From Megaleporinus macrocephalus (lineage: Eukaryota > Chordata > Actinopteri > Characiformes > Anostomidae): a stretch of 64,000 nucleotides of DNA. The notes beneath the pieces were generated by a model that ran no database searches, had not been told where the DNA came from, and was given only the letters and a program-made list of their open reading frames with translations. Each line of letters begins with the position of its first letter. Positions within the stretch are counted from its first letter, which is position 1. A program made the position numbers and the translations under genes. The stretch spans positions 38,637,324-38,701,323 of the forward strand of contig CM038725.1 of assembly GCA_021613375.1 (NCBI GenBank). The letters run 5' to 3'. This document shows positions 42,353-52,395 of the stretch, piece by piece.

Positions 42353-44424
42353 TGGACAGACACTTCATTTTCTACCACATATTCCTGTCCTTCCCTCAGT
42401 CTCATAGCCAGAAAGGCATTCTGAACCCACACTGCCATCTTCTTCTCAATCAGATTTCTCAGGAATCCAGGGATGCTGATTTTGTCTTTATTGTTTGTAC
42501 ATGGGGTGTACTGAATCATCCCTGAGATTAATTTTGCAATTGGCTTGATGAGAATTTCTTCGGAATCATAAAGAGTACAACACAAGCCTTCATCCAAAAC
42601 AAGAAATGTAAAGTTTGGAATGTCCTCATTGTCGTACGTGTTGGGCTTTCTGAGATGGAGCAATCCTTTCTCATCTAAAGTGTATACAGTGAAACCGTAG
42701 GGGACGTACTCCTCGATTTCCTGGAAAAAGTTTACCATTGCATCCTGATTTACAGTTTTCAGTTTCTTTAGAAGTTCATCTTTTTCACTTTTGAGGATCT
42801 CCTCTGTAAATCCCTCTGGTACAATCTTTGATTCTTCAGCAATATGTAAAATATCCATTGGGTCATTAATTTCAGTTCCTTCTGTGTCAATTGAGTCAAA
42901 TACGACTTTGAAAAATGGAGCCGGGGGAGCCTGGACAAATGTCTGGTGTCCTGTTGACAAGAAACCATAATGGCTGATGTGGCCCCAGATCATGGACAAA
43001 ATAATGTTCAGGTGCTGCATGGAGGCCATGGGGCTGGAAAGGTAGGTCAGCTGGACTCCCTGATCCAACATCAGAGAGTCCACTTCATCAATTATGATGC
43101 ACTGATAGCCTCGATCAGGCCTCACATCCTTCATCTCAAATACCTGGCGAAGGTGATCTGCAGCGAAGGCTTCGATTGTTCCATAGACCACATTCTTCTG
43201 GTAGCACTGTTTTCTATCCTTGTCTTCAGTTTTATCTGTGTTTGTGTCGACTGTAAGGCCAAAGTATGAGTAGAATTTCTTCCACTCTTGAGCATCTCTT
43301 TGACATAACACAGAAGAGCTGGACAACACATCTACCTTCTCACCCCTGAGTGCCCGCAGCACCGCAAACATTGCTATGACGCAAGACTTCCCTTCTCCAG
43401 TTCCCATCTCCAGGAGCTTTCCAGTGTCAGACAAGGACAACAGACACCAGCTTGTCATTTGAGTTACTCTGGGCCACCACTTCCCTTCAGCATTGCACTG
43501 GTTTACAGCATTGCATAAGACTGCCAGGATCTCCTGAAGGCTTCCTGTGTCTGTGCTATGACTCAGATTCTTAGCTTTCTGAACATCTGTGTATTTTTTT
43601 ATTTCTCCAGATGTAATCATGTCTGTAACGTTCTTTACAATGCGGTATGATTTCTCCAGAGTTTGTTCATCAATGTTTTTCATCTGCCGTATTTCATCAA
43701 TAAGACGCTCAATGCTCTTTTCTTTCTCAGCTCTGAAGCTTGTTTCTAAATCCTGGATCAGTTTTTCAGTTTCTGATGAATTCAGAAGTGTAAGGAGCGA
43801 CTGGTTCTTCTCATCTGTCCACTCAGAAGACACCTGATATGTTTGGATCAGATGTACAATCTTCTTGCTAGAAACAAAGTCTTCATTTTGATGGTGCTCA
43901 ATTAATGCTGCAAGTAGGTTCAAGACTTCCACTGGTGACCAAAGTTGTTGTGCTACAAGATTTGAGACCATCTGGAAAAGTTCTTTGGCTTGTTCTTTCA
44001 GGGTTTGGAATTGCACTGCACAGGCAAATAAGATCTCCAAACAAACTGTACCTGCCAGGGATGCCCTGTTTTTCTCTTCTTGTGTTTCTCCAGATAACGC
44101 TTGGAGGAGATTCTCAAGAAAGGTCAGAATGTAGACTTCATTAGGAGGCACTTCTTTTACAGAACACTGTTGCACAATGGTTATGAATTTATTGTTAGCG
44201 TCTGCACGTTTGTCAGTGTGGAGCACCTGAAACAGAGACTTGATAAACCTGTGTCTCAGTTCCATATCCTCACTATGAAAATTACCCATGAGGCTTTGCA
44301 GGATCTGTCTTGCAGGAGCCAGCACATCATTTTCCTTGAGCTTTGTCAGTTCCAGGTTCTGGGAGGCACTGGGACTTCTTTCAACAATAAATCCTCGACT
44401 AAGATTAGGACTCCCTGTCTTCAC
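42325..44424 (-). CDS. SecA-like motor, N-terminal ATPase half (DEAD-like)
   Basis: This is an open frame of 699 codons. No ATG is needed, as it continues the upstream segment: EVKTGSPNLSRGFIVE fits the place of the pseudo-motor's next strand. Residues about 25-300 are helical and unrecognised. KWWPRVTQMTSWCLLSLSDT then starts the motor. Walker A GTGEGKS is at 43384-43404 (residue 341 of this frame), and Walker B IIIDEVDSLMLD has DEVD at 43078-43089. The stretch from about residue 460 to 690 occupies the place of SecA's preprotein cross-linking domain and is not similar to it in detail. The frame ends by a shift at about 42,345, in the middle of the EYVVENEV...GIVEL segment. Confidence 0.85.
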   Translation of the reverse strand: MKTGSPNLSRGFIVERSPSASQNLELTKLKENDVLAPARQILQSLMGNFHSEDMELRHRFIKSLFQVLHTDKRADANNKFITIVQQCSVKEVPPNEVYILTFLENLLQALSGETQEEKNRASLAGTVCLEILFACAVQFQTLKEQAKELFQMVSNLVAQQLWSPVEVLNLLAALIEHHQNEDFVSSKKIVHLIQTYQVSSEWTDEKNQSLLTLLNSSETEKLIQDLETSFRAEKEKSIERLIDEIRQMKNIDEQTLEKSYRIVKNVTDMITSGEIKKYTDVQKAKNLSHSTDTGSLQEILAVLCNAVNQCNAEGKWWPRVTQMTSWCLLSLSDTGKLLEMGTGEGKSCVIAMFAVLRALRGEKVDVLSSSSVLCQRDAQEWKKFYSYFGLTVDTNTDKTEDKDRKQCYQKNVVYGTIEAFAADHLRQVFEMKDVRPDRGYQCIIIDEVDSLMLDQGVQLTYLSSPMASMQHLNIILSMIWGHISHYGFLSTGHQTFVQAPPAPFFKVVFDSIDTEGTEINDPMDILHIAEESKIVPEGFTEEILKSEKDELLKKLKTVNQDAMVNFFQEIEEYVPYGFTVYTLDEKGLLHLRKPNTYDNEDIPNFTFLVLDEGLCCTLYDSEEILIKPIAKLISGMIQYTPCTNNKDKISIPGFLRNLIEKKMAVWVQNAFLAMRLREGQEYVVENEVSVQWTSDPQVL

Positions 44425-44807
44425 ACCTCTAAACCATATTGAAGGTAATCAGAGATGAAGTCGTCCATGGATCCATACACAATGTCTGCTTTATAGATAT
44501 CACTCTGGGACACTGTGTTTGTTTTCATGTTTGTATTGAGAGAAATCCCAAGGTGCTTGAAGAAGTCAGACCACTCCTTAATTAGCTCATGTGAGTGAAC
44601 GTCAGAGCTCAGAACAATGTCCAGTTTGTTTCCCATACAGACATGCATGGCTGAAAACATGGCTGTGACACACGGGTCTTCTTCCACACCAACCAGTTCT
44701 GGTGCTCGGCTCCTCTCGGCCAACATCAACACACACCACCTCAGCATGTGCTGCACTGTGGGCCACCAGCCTTTGGTATCAAACACTGCTTTGCATAGCT
44801 GAGACAT
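44421..44807 (-). CDS. Degenerate SecA-type motor (pseudo-ATPase) segment
   Basis: It reads KGWWPTVQHMLRWCVLMLAE, then GVEEDPCVTAMFSAMHVCMG and KLDIVLSSDVHSHELIKEWS, with FFKHLGISLNTN and ADIVYGSMDDFISDYLQ. This lines up step by step with the intact motor downstream (KWWPRVTQMTSWCLL, GTGEGKSCVIAMFAVLRALR, KVDVLSSSSVLCQRDAQEWK, FGLTVDTN, NVVYGTIEAFAADHLRQ). GVEEDPC at 44670-44690 takes the place of GTGEGKS, so the P-loop lysine and threonine/serine are gone. It is cut by a GTGT dinucleotide duplication near 44,430. Confidence 0.8.
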   Translation of the reverse strand: MSQLCKAVFDTKGWWPTVQHMLRWCVLMLAERSRAPELVGVEEDPCVTAMFSAMHVCMGNKLDIVLSSDVHSHELIKEWSDFFKHLGISLNTNMKTNTVSQSDIYKADIVYGSMDDFISDYLQYGLEV

Positions 44808-44954
44808 GTGAGTTCTTGGATGTCATCTGTGTATTCAGGTTTCAGATTTAAAGGATCTTTCTTGAATGGTGGTGCATTCTTTGGGACACTTTCTGAATAT
44901 CGTAGAACTCCATTGATAGAATTATTTATCAGTCTGAATTGTACAGAAATCATC

Positions 44955-45195
44955 TTAATTCCTGAGTGTTTTCAAATCTGCTAGAGCTGAACCTAAGACC
45001 ATCCACATTCCTGCTTTCTGAGAGACTTTCGGAACTCCAGTTGGATTCTCAGGACCAAACAAATTTCCTGAGCCAGGTAATGGAGTGTTCCGGAGTCCAT
45101 CTTCCATTCTGGTGATGATGTCATACACTTGTAACACATGAGCATCTTCAGTTATTGGAGCATCCGTCAGCTTATTTCTCAGAGACAGAGAGCTT
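44955..45195 (-). CDS. SecA-like locus, linker segment after first frameshift
   Basis: In the shifted frame it reads LRNKLTDAPITEDAHVLQVY, then IITRMEDGL and PLPGSGNLFGPENPTGVPKV, ending at a TAA near 44955. The region between the N-terminal helical domain and the degenerate motor should be continuous in an intact copy. The next piece (44953-44815) is read in the original frame as INGVLRYSESVPKNAPPFKK and LKPEYTDDIQELT. Confidence 0.6.
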
Positions 45196-46405
45196 TAAGT
45201 AGAGTCACTGGCTGCCCCCACTGGGGTCCATTGAGTTTGTTTGGCACAAGTCTGAGGAGCATTTTTGTGGAGTCTAGGTGGCTTTCCTTGCCATTTAGAT
45301 GTGTGAGTTTGTCAAGGAGAAGCTTCAAGCACTGGACTTCCATCTTCAAAATGAACACAGAAGCTCTTCCAACTGCATTCTGTAGAGACAATGTGAGGAC
45401 TCCAAGGAATTCTATAAGATAGAGATCTGTGGTGGAAAGATTTCCCTCAGCCCATCGTTTGGCTATTAGGGCTGCATTGGAATCACAGCTGGCTTGGTCA
45501 GTGATGAAGTGCATGAGGCTTAGGTACAGGGCTTGAGTCAGCAGGAAACTCTCAGAAACACTGCATGCTGATTGGCTGATGGTCTCCACCAGGGACTGCA
45601 CCTGATTGGACATGCTTTGCAGGGAAAGTCCCTCTGTCTTCTCCAGAGACAGGGCACACAGTTCTGTGATGAACACCTGAGTGTGCTGCAGAGTGCCAAA
45701 GGATGGAGGAGCACTGACCCATTCATCAAACAGGAGCTTGTCCAGGGCTGACACGATGTTCCCCAGCTGATCAGGACTCAGCTCAGCGAGACTAAGGTTC
45801 TGAACAGGGACGCCGCATTTTGAGGAGATGGTTTCTAGAAGGGTATCTCTGTCTGATCGGTCGTTTACCTCAAACTCGTCCAGACGATCTATTAGAACAC
45901 GCTGTTTGGACTCGACTTCCTCTGAAATCTCTCTGTTCATATTTTGCTCATGTTGCTTTTGAGCCTGCTGGTGAGATTCTTCAAGTCTTTGATTCAGCTG
46001 TTCTCTTCTCTTCATCTCCTCAGCCTCTCTTGTCTTTCGCTCCTCTTCTCTTTTCCTTTCCTCCTCTCTCCGTCTCTCCTCCTCTCTCCGTCTCTCCTCT
46101 TCTTTCATCTTTCGCTCTTCTTCTCTTTTCCTTTCCTCCTCTCTCCGTCTCTCCTCTTCTCTTTTCCGTTCCTCCTCTCTCCTTCTTTCTTCTGCTTCTC
46201 TGATTGGCTTATTAAAGCAGTATTCACACTCATATGATTCATTGTAACCAACGGGTCTGTAGTATTCTCCTCCATTGAAAACGTGTACATACCGCCCATG
46301 AATCGTAGTTTGGTATAAGTTTGAGAAAGACGTGCATGGAGACAAGGCTTTATTACATTTGCAGCATTTGATGCCCCAACGATTTTCTGATGGCGTGTTC
46401 CCCAT
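45179..46405 (-). CDS. SecA-like locus, N-terminal segment (408 codons)
   Basis: The start is ATG at 46405 in a good Kozak context (AAAAATGG). MGNTPS fits the MGxxxS N-myristoylation consensus. C14/C17 and C60/C63 form two CxxC knuckles, probably a zinc ribbon. Residues about 68-150 are an almost pure Glu/Arg/Lys helix (REEERKREEERR-type repeats), then a predicted coiled coil to about 185. The rest is a helical domain (ISSKCGVPVQNLSLAELSPD, FITELCALSLEKTEG). No family is recognised for that domain. The frame ends at a stop in CTCTGTCTCTGAG, where a shifted frame continues with RNKLTDAPITEDAHVLQVYD. Confidence 0.75.
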   Translation of the reverse strand: MGNTPSENRWGIKCCKCNKALSPCTSFSNLYQTTIHGRYVHVFNGGEYYRPVGYNESYECEYCFNKPIREAEERRREEERKREEERRREEERKREEERKMKEEERRREEERRREEERKREEERKTREAEEMKRREQLNQRLEESHQQAQKQHEQNMNREISEEVESKQRVLIDRLDEFEVNDRSDRDTLLETISSKCGVPVQNLSLAELSPDQLGNIVSALDKLLFDEWVSAPPSFGTLQHTQVFITELCALSLEKTEGLSLQSMSNQVQSLVETISQSACSVSESFLLTQALYLSLMHFITDQASCDSNAALIAKRWAEGNLSTTDLYLIEFLGVLTLSLQNAVGRASVFILKMEVQCLKLLLDKLTHLNGKESHLDSTKMLLRLVPNKLNGPQWGQPVTLLKALCL

Positions 46406-47092
46406 TTTTGGACAGGTTTTTCAGCAGGTAAGCAGTAACTTCAAGAGTAACCTGTGCTTTTTTGAAAAATACAGTAAAAGATCAAATTTACAAATAAAAT
46501 TGTAACATAATTTAACAGTATATAAACTAACAAATACAAAAACTTTTGATAAGTCAGCGTACGTTTTACAGACACTGTTATCCTGCATGATCTACAATGT
46601 AGATATACAGAACAAGACTGGTGTTCCACACAAGAGTAGAGAGTGGGGGAAAATGTAACGATCCACCAGGAGGTTGATTAAAAGATTATTTGCAGCACTA
46701 ACTCATAAGTCATTAGTTATTTATCTGAGTAAACATCCTTAGCTGTTCATTAACTGTGTAATAATCTGTAGTTTAAAAAGTGCTCCATAAATAAAGATGA
46801 TGATGACGATTATAAGACTTTTATTTTTGGACAATATGATCTGGTATCTAAACAACTAAAACAGTTATACTTCTGCCAAACAATGGGTTGGGCAAAATTT
46901 TGCATACTCTCTTTATGTTTTTTTTTTTAATGTGAAATGTTCCTTGCACGTTTCTGTTAGGGTTAGTGTTATGGTTCGACATTACACTGCAACACTAAAT
47001 AAGACCAACTGTGTTGTAAGATGTATTTCTAAAACTACTGAGTATAACAAACCAAACAGGTTAAAGAGATGATTTTGTAGCAGACATTGAGC
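46406..47092. other. Sequence upstream of the SecA-like start
   Basis: AT-rich. On the minus strand AAAAAAGCACAG at about 46,436 could be an acceptor just upstream of the ATG. No coding or repeat is seen. Confidence 0.4.
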
Positions 47093-47650
47093 TTCTAATT
47101 CATTAGTCTCCCACCTCAATCCCCCTACCAATAACCCAGCCCTGTCTCCCACCCCAATCCCCCTACCAATAACCCAGCCCTGTCTCCCACCACAATCCCC
47201 CTACCAATAACTCAGCCCTGTCTCCCACCCCGATCCCCCTACCAATAACCCAGCCCTGTCTCCCACCCTAATCTCCCTACCAATAACCCAGCCCTGTCTC
47301 TCACCCTAATTCTCCTACCAATAACCCAGCCCTGTCTCTTACCCCAATCCCCCAGCCAATAACCCAGCCCCCCCTATTATTAAACCCACACCCCCACCAA
47401 TGAGCCTGCAATGTATTCCCATCCTCATAACCCTACCAATGAACCAGATCTCTCTTCCATCCCAAATCTTCTACCAATGAACCTGCTTTGTCTCATGATC
47501 CCCATACCCCACCCTTGAATTTTCCTTGTCTCTTGATCCCCATATCCCACCCATTAACCTGCCTTGTCTCCTGATCCCCATATTCTACCCTTGAACCTGC
47601 CTTGTCTCCTGATCCCCATATCCCACCAATGAACCTGCCTTGTCTCCACA
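47093..47650. repeat. 38-bp minisatellite in two diverged halves
   Basis: The first half unit is CTCCCACCCCAATCCCCCTA plus CCAATAACCCAGCCCTGT (about 8 copies). The second half, from about 47,400, is CTCCTGATCCCCATATCCCA plus CCAATGAACCTGCCTTGT (about 6 copies). Both have a 38-bp period and share the CCAAT(A/G)A(A)CC core. Confidence 0.85.
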
Positions 47651-48150
47651 TTCTCATGCCCCTTTAGCTCAAGCTACAAAACAACCATCAATGGGAATCC
47701 CTCAGAGTGGTCACCAGGTTTGGTAATATTAGGTAATATAAGTTAGATGGGTGGTCCCTGCAGGACAGCAGTGTGAAAATATTGCCATCATTATTGAGAA
47801 AATGACAATCACAGATATGTAAACATGAATTTTTCTGCAGATGTACTGACCCTTCTTTTTATTATTGTTTTTGGTGTCGAGTGTTGATACGTTCAGAACA
47901 CAAATCACATTTTATTTACATTTTTTAAACAACAGTAACATGTTCAAGAGCCATCAGGAAAACTTTTTTTTCCAAACTGTGAATTGTGTTTGCTTTTGTG
48001 AGAAAAAATAATTATTAATATCAATAATCACATGTGCAGCAGACATATGTGTGAAATAAATGTTATTACCTTGTTGTCCTTCTTGATTAAACTTGTTTCA
48101 TGTTCAGTATAACTTTTTATTGTTAAATTGTTGTCATTTATTTTTCATAC

Positions 48151-48223
48151 CGTGTATTCCTCCTCTCCTAATCCTCTCTGTGCTGGAACATAGACTGTGT
48201 TTTCTGTCTTCTTGATGAAGTTT
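48151..48223 (-). other. Candidate minus-strand exon
   Basis: On the minus strand CTCACTTCCTCTTAG gives a strong acceptor before 48223, and ACACG|GTATGA is a possible donor after 48151. If the exon is terminal instead, one frame reads KKTENTVYVPAQRGLGEEEY, then TV and a stop at 48147-48145, closely followed by AATAAA (48137-48142). Another frame, which fits the phase of the neighbouring candidate exon, reads ETSSRRQKTQSMFQHRED and then stops. Coding status is undecided. Confidence 0.35.
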
Positions 48224-48290
48224 CTAAGAGGAAGTGAGATTCAGACCTGTTCTCAGCGTGGTGCTGAGTGTGTGTACGTTCTGTTCTTAC

Positions 48291-48334
48291 CTGATAGAGA
48301 ATATTGCTGATCAGAGGCCTCCTGAAAACTGTTC
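48291..48334 (-). other. Candidate 44-nt minus-strand exon
   Basis: The minus strand reads CTAAACTCTCTTTTACAG|G at the 5' side and CTATCAG|GTAAGA at the 3' side, both near-consensus splice sites. One frame is open: NSFQEASDQQYSLS. It could be a leader exon of the SecA-like locus or part of another gene. Confidence 0.4.
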
Positions 48335-48364
48335 CTGTAAAAGAGAGTTTAGAGAAATTAGTTC

Positions 48365-48590
48365 TTAATAATGACTACACACAAACACACACACATACAA
48401 ACATATAGACACACACACACTTAGACACACACACATATATACATACCTACACAGATATATAGACACACACACACACAAATATACACATACACATACATAC
48501 ACACACACATACACAAACAAACATACAAACACACGCACATACATACATATAGACACACACACATATACATACATGTACACATACAAAAAT

Positions 48591-48673
<83 letters not shown>

Positions 48674-50570
48674 CACACAAAAAACACACACACACACATA
48701 CATGTACACATTAAAAATACACACACATAAACACACAGACACACATATAGACACACACGCACATACATACACACACACACATATAGACACACACGCACAT
48801 ACATACACACACACACACATATAGACACACACACATACATACACACAAACACACGCAGATAAAGACACACATACATGTACACATACAAAAATACACACTT
48901 GTACACATACACATATGCATACATACATACACACAAACACACACACAAACACACGCACATATGCACATAGACACACACACACACAAATAAATGTACACAT
49001 ACAAAAATACACACACATAAAAATACACACACGCACACAGACATATACACATACTCACACACACAAACATACAAACACACGCACATAAAGACACACACAC
49101 AAATACATACATACATACTAATATATATAGACATAGACACACACACACATACATGTACACATACAAAATTACACACACATGTACACATACAAAAATAGGC
49201 ACATGTGAAAAATACACACACATACACACACATAAACATACAAACACACACACACACACACAAAGTCACACACATAGACACACGCACATACATACACACA
49301 CACATACATACACACATATAGACATAGACACACATACATGTACACATACAAAAATACACACATACACACACACATAAATGTACACATACAAAACTATACA
49401 CATATAGACACAGAAACATACAAACACACGCACATAAAGACACACACACATACATACAAATATATAGACATAGACACACACAAACACACATGTACACATA
49501 CAAAAATACACACATGTACACATACACATATGCATACATACATACACACAAACACACACAAACATACAAACACACACACATACACACATATAGACACTCA
49601 CACACATACATGTACACATACAAAAATACACACATGTACATATACACACACACGCACACACACGCATACACTTACAAACTCACACACATACACACACACA
49701 CATAAAGACACACACACACACACACAAACATACAAACACATGGACATAAAGACACACACACACACACACACACACATACATACATATACACATATAGACA
49801 TGGACACACATACATGTACTCATACAAAAATACACACACATAAACACACACACACATATATAGACACACACACACACAAACATACAAACACATGCACATA
49901 TACACATATAGACACACACACACCTACATGTACACATACAAAAATACACATACAAACACACACACATGCACACACACATAAAAACATACACACACACACA
50001 AATAAACACATGTACACATACAAAAATACACACATGTACACACGCACATAAAGACACACACAAACACACACACATACATACACATATATAGACATAGACA
50101 CACACACACATACATGTACACATACAAAAATACCCACATGTACACATATGCATACATACATACACACAAACACACAGACACACACAAACATACAAACACA
50201 CGCACATACACACATATAGACACACACACATACATGTACACATACAAAAATACACACACATAAACACACACACACGCACACAAACAAACACATACACACA
50301 CAAACATACAAACACACGCACATAAAGACACACACATACTTACATCCATACATACACACATAGACATAGACACACACACACACACACACACACATACATG
50401 TAAACATACAAAAATACACACACATGCATGTACACATATAAAAATACACACATGTACACATACACATATGCATACATACATACACACAAACACACATAAA
50501 CATACAAACACACACACTTAAAGACACACACACACACATAGAGACACAAACGCACACGCACACATAAACA
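48365..50570. repeat. (CA)n-rich compound satellite
   Basis: The array mixes ACACAC, ACATAC, ACAAAC and TAGACAC. The phrase ACATGTACACATACAAAAAT recurs many times, as does ATATGCATACATACATACAC (near 48,915, 49,527, 50,148 and 50,466). Open frames of Cys/Val or His/Thr repeats on either strand are artefacts. Confidence 0.93.
48608..48670. repeat. (AT)n microsatellite, about 30 repeats
   Basis: An uninterrupted AT run lies inside the CA satellite, flanked by ACACACAC. It can form cruciforms and is prone to length change. Confidence 0.95.
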
Positions 50571-50760
50571 TCAGTCAATCAATCAACCTTTATATAATCT
50601 CGGAAGTACATTGAGGGGTGATCCTCGTTTTCAATGCAACCGAGCATATATATTTTAAGGGATTAAAAGCAAAATGAGAAAAAAAAAATAGAATACTAAT
50701 TTTAAATAAACATTTAATATAGATGCATAAAATATAATGTAAAATGTTTTAGACAAATTT
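50571..50760. repeat. Interspersed repeat fragment
   Basis: AATCAATCAACCTTTATATA and CATTGAGGGGTGATCCTCGT then TTTCAATGCAACCGAG resemble a dispersed element found in many fish genomes. It is not assigned to a family. Confidence 0.4.
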
Positions 50761-51210
50761 AATAAAAGAATATAAAACATACACACACACACATAAACAT
50801 ACAAACACACAAATAAAGACACACACACACACACATAGACACACACGCACATACATACACAAACACAAACATACAAACACACACACATAAAGAGACACAC
50901 ACACACATACATACATACACACACATATAGACATAGACACACATACATGCACACATACAAAAATACACACACATATAGACACACACACAGAAACATACAA
51001 ACACACACACATAAAGACACACACACACACATACATACAAACATATAGACATAGACACACACTCACATACATGTACACATACAAAAATACACTGTATGTA
51101 CACATACAGATATGCATACATACATACACACAAACACACACACACAAACATACAAACACACGCAAATACACATATAGACACTCACACACATACATGTGCA
51201 CATGTGTTTA
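50761..51210. repeat. (CA)n-rich compound satellite, second block
   Basis: It has the same vocabulary as the block at 48365-50570, including ACATGTACACATACAAAAAT at about 51,070. Confidence 0.9.
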
Positions 51211-51289
51211 AAAAATAAATAAATAAAATAAAATAAACATAAAATAAACATAAAATACATAAAAAATATATAGGTAAAATCATAATAGA

Positions 51290-51660
51290 AAGATATACTT
51301 ATTTTAAAAAATCACAGGCTTTCTGATGGTGACTAGAAACTTAAAATTTAAAATGGTTCAGTGATCCCAGCGAGCTGAGCTTCAGATTTTCCTGTAGAGA
51401 ATTCCAGCTCGCTGGTGCTCTGTAGCTAAAAGCAGATTTTCCTAGTTCACTAAAACTCTCGGTACCTGACAGGTGATCCAGCCACTAGAGCGAATCTGAT
51501 AATTATTGTTATTTATCGAAATCAAGGAAGAGATGTAAGCTGGCAAATGGCCAGAGAGTGATTTATAGATAAAAATAAGCCAATGATTCTCTTCGTGCAG
51601 CTAGTGAGGACCACCCAACTTTATCATAGTGTCTGCAGTGGTGAGTACTGTAAGGGTGAC
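51290..51660. repeat. Interspersed repeat (GCTAAAAGCAGATTTTCCTA-type)
   Basis: This is unique-looking sequence within the CA satellite with TCCAGCTCGCTGGTGCTCTG, GGTGATCCAGCCACTAGAGC and GGCAAATGGCCAGAGAGTGA. It resembles a dispersed fish element next to the fragment at 50571. Its 3' part is duplicated at 51841. Confidence 0.45.
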
Positions 51661-52125
51661 ATAAAGACACACACACAAATACACATATACACACACACAT
51701 ACACATATACATGTATACATACAAAAATACACACACACATACACATATATAGACATAGACACACACATACATGTACACATACAAAAATACACACATGTAC
51801 ACATACATATATGCATACATACATACACACAAACACACACAGATAAAAATAAGCCAATGATTCTCTTCGTGCAGCTAGTGAGGACCAACCAACTTTATCA
51901 TAGTGTCTGCAGTGGTGAGTACTGTAAGGGTGACATAAAGACACACACAAATACACATATACACACACACATACACACACAGACACATATACATGTATAC
52001 ATACAAAAATACACACACACATACACATATATAGACATAGACACACACACATACATGTACACATACAAAAATACACACATGTACATATACAGATATGCAT
52101 ACATACATACACACAAACAAACACA
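51567..52125. repeat. 274-bp tandem duplication
   Basis: AGATAAAAATAAGCCAATGA begins at 51567 and again at 51841. About 100 bp of unique sequence plus the following CA satellite are duplicated with only a few changes (for example GGACCACCC against GGACCAACC). Confidence 0.9.
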
Positions 52126-52362
52126 CAAAAATACAAACACACGTACATAAATATACACATACACATACATACATACACTCATACATACACACACACAGAC
52201 ACACACAAACACATAAACATACACATACATACATACACACACACACACACAAACATACAAACACATGCACTTAGACGCATATAGAAACACACACACACAC
52301 ACATAAATATACAAATACACATACATACACACACACATACATACACACACACATAAACATAC

Positions 52363-52395
<33 letters not shown>

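Larger units (their letters stand above)
38455..46405 (-). pseudogene. Eukaryotic SecA-like tandem-motor protein, frameshifted copy
   Basis: An intronless minus-strand coding body reads from ATG at 46405-46403 to about 38455, crossing at least six frame changes (near 45,190, 44,960, 44,815, 44,430, 42,345 and 39,565) plus others in the last kilobase. The order of parts is MGNTPS with two CxxC pairs; an Glu/Arg-rich helix; a helical region; a SecA-type ATPase domain without Walker A; a second helical region; a SecA-type ATPase with GTGEGKS, DEVD, a GIVELNKKWGDGLQQ block, ATNLAGRGTD and GRTARKGKPG; a TPR-like helical region; a hydrophobic Gly-rich region; and a C-terminal segment with GHYDV. 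SecA is known as the bacterial and plastid preprotein translocation ATPase; its role in an animal is not known to me. The copy looks inactivated, though indel errors in the assembly remain possible. Confidence 0.82.

Noticed and set aside
38455..46405. Bacterial contamination as the source of the SecA-like sequence
   Set aside because: The frame is embedded between fish transposon relics and LIFR, has eukaryotic N-terminal features and a Kozak-type start, and lacks bacterial neighbours or ribosome binding sites.
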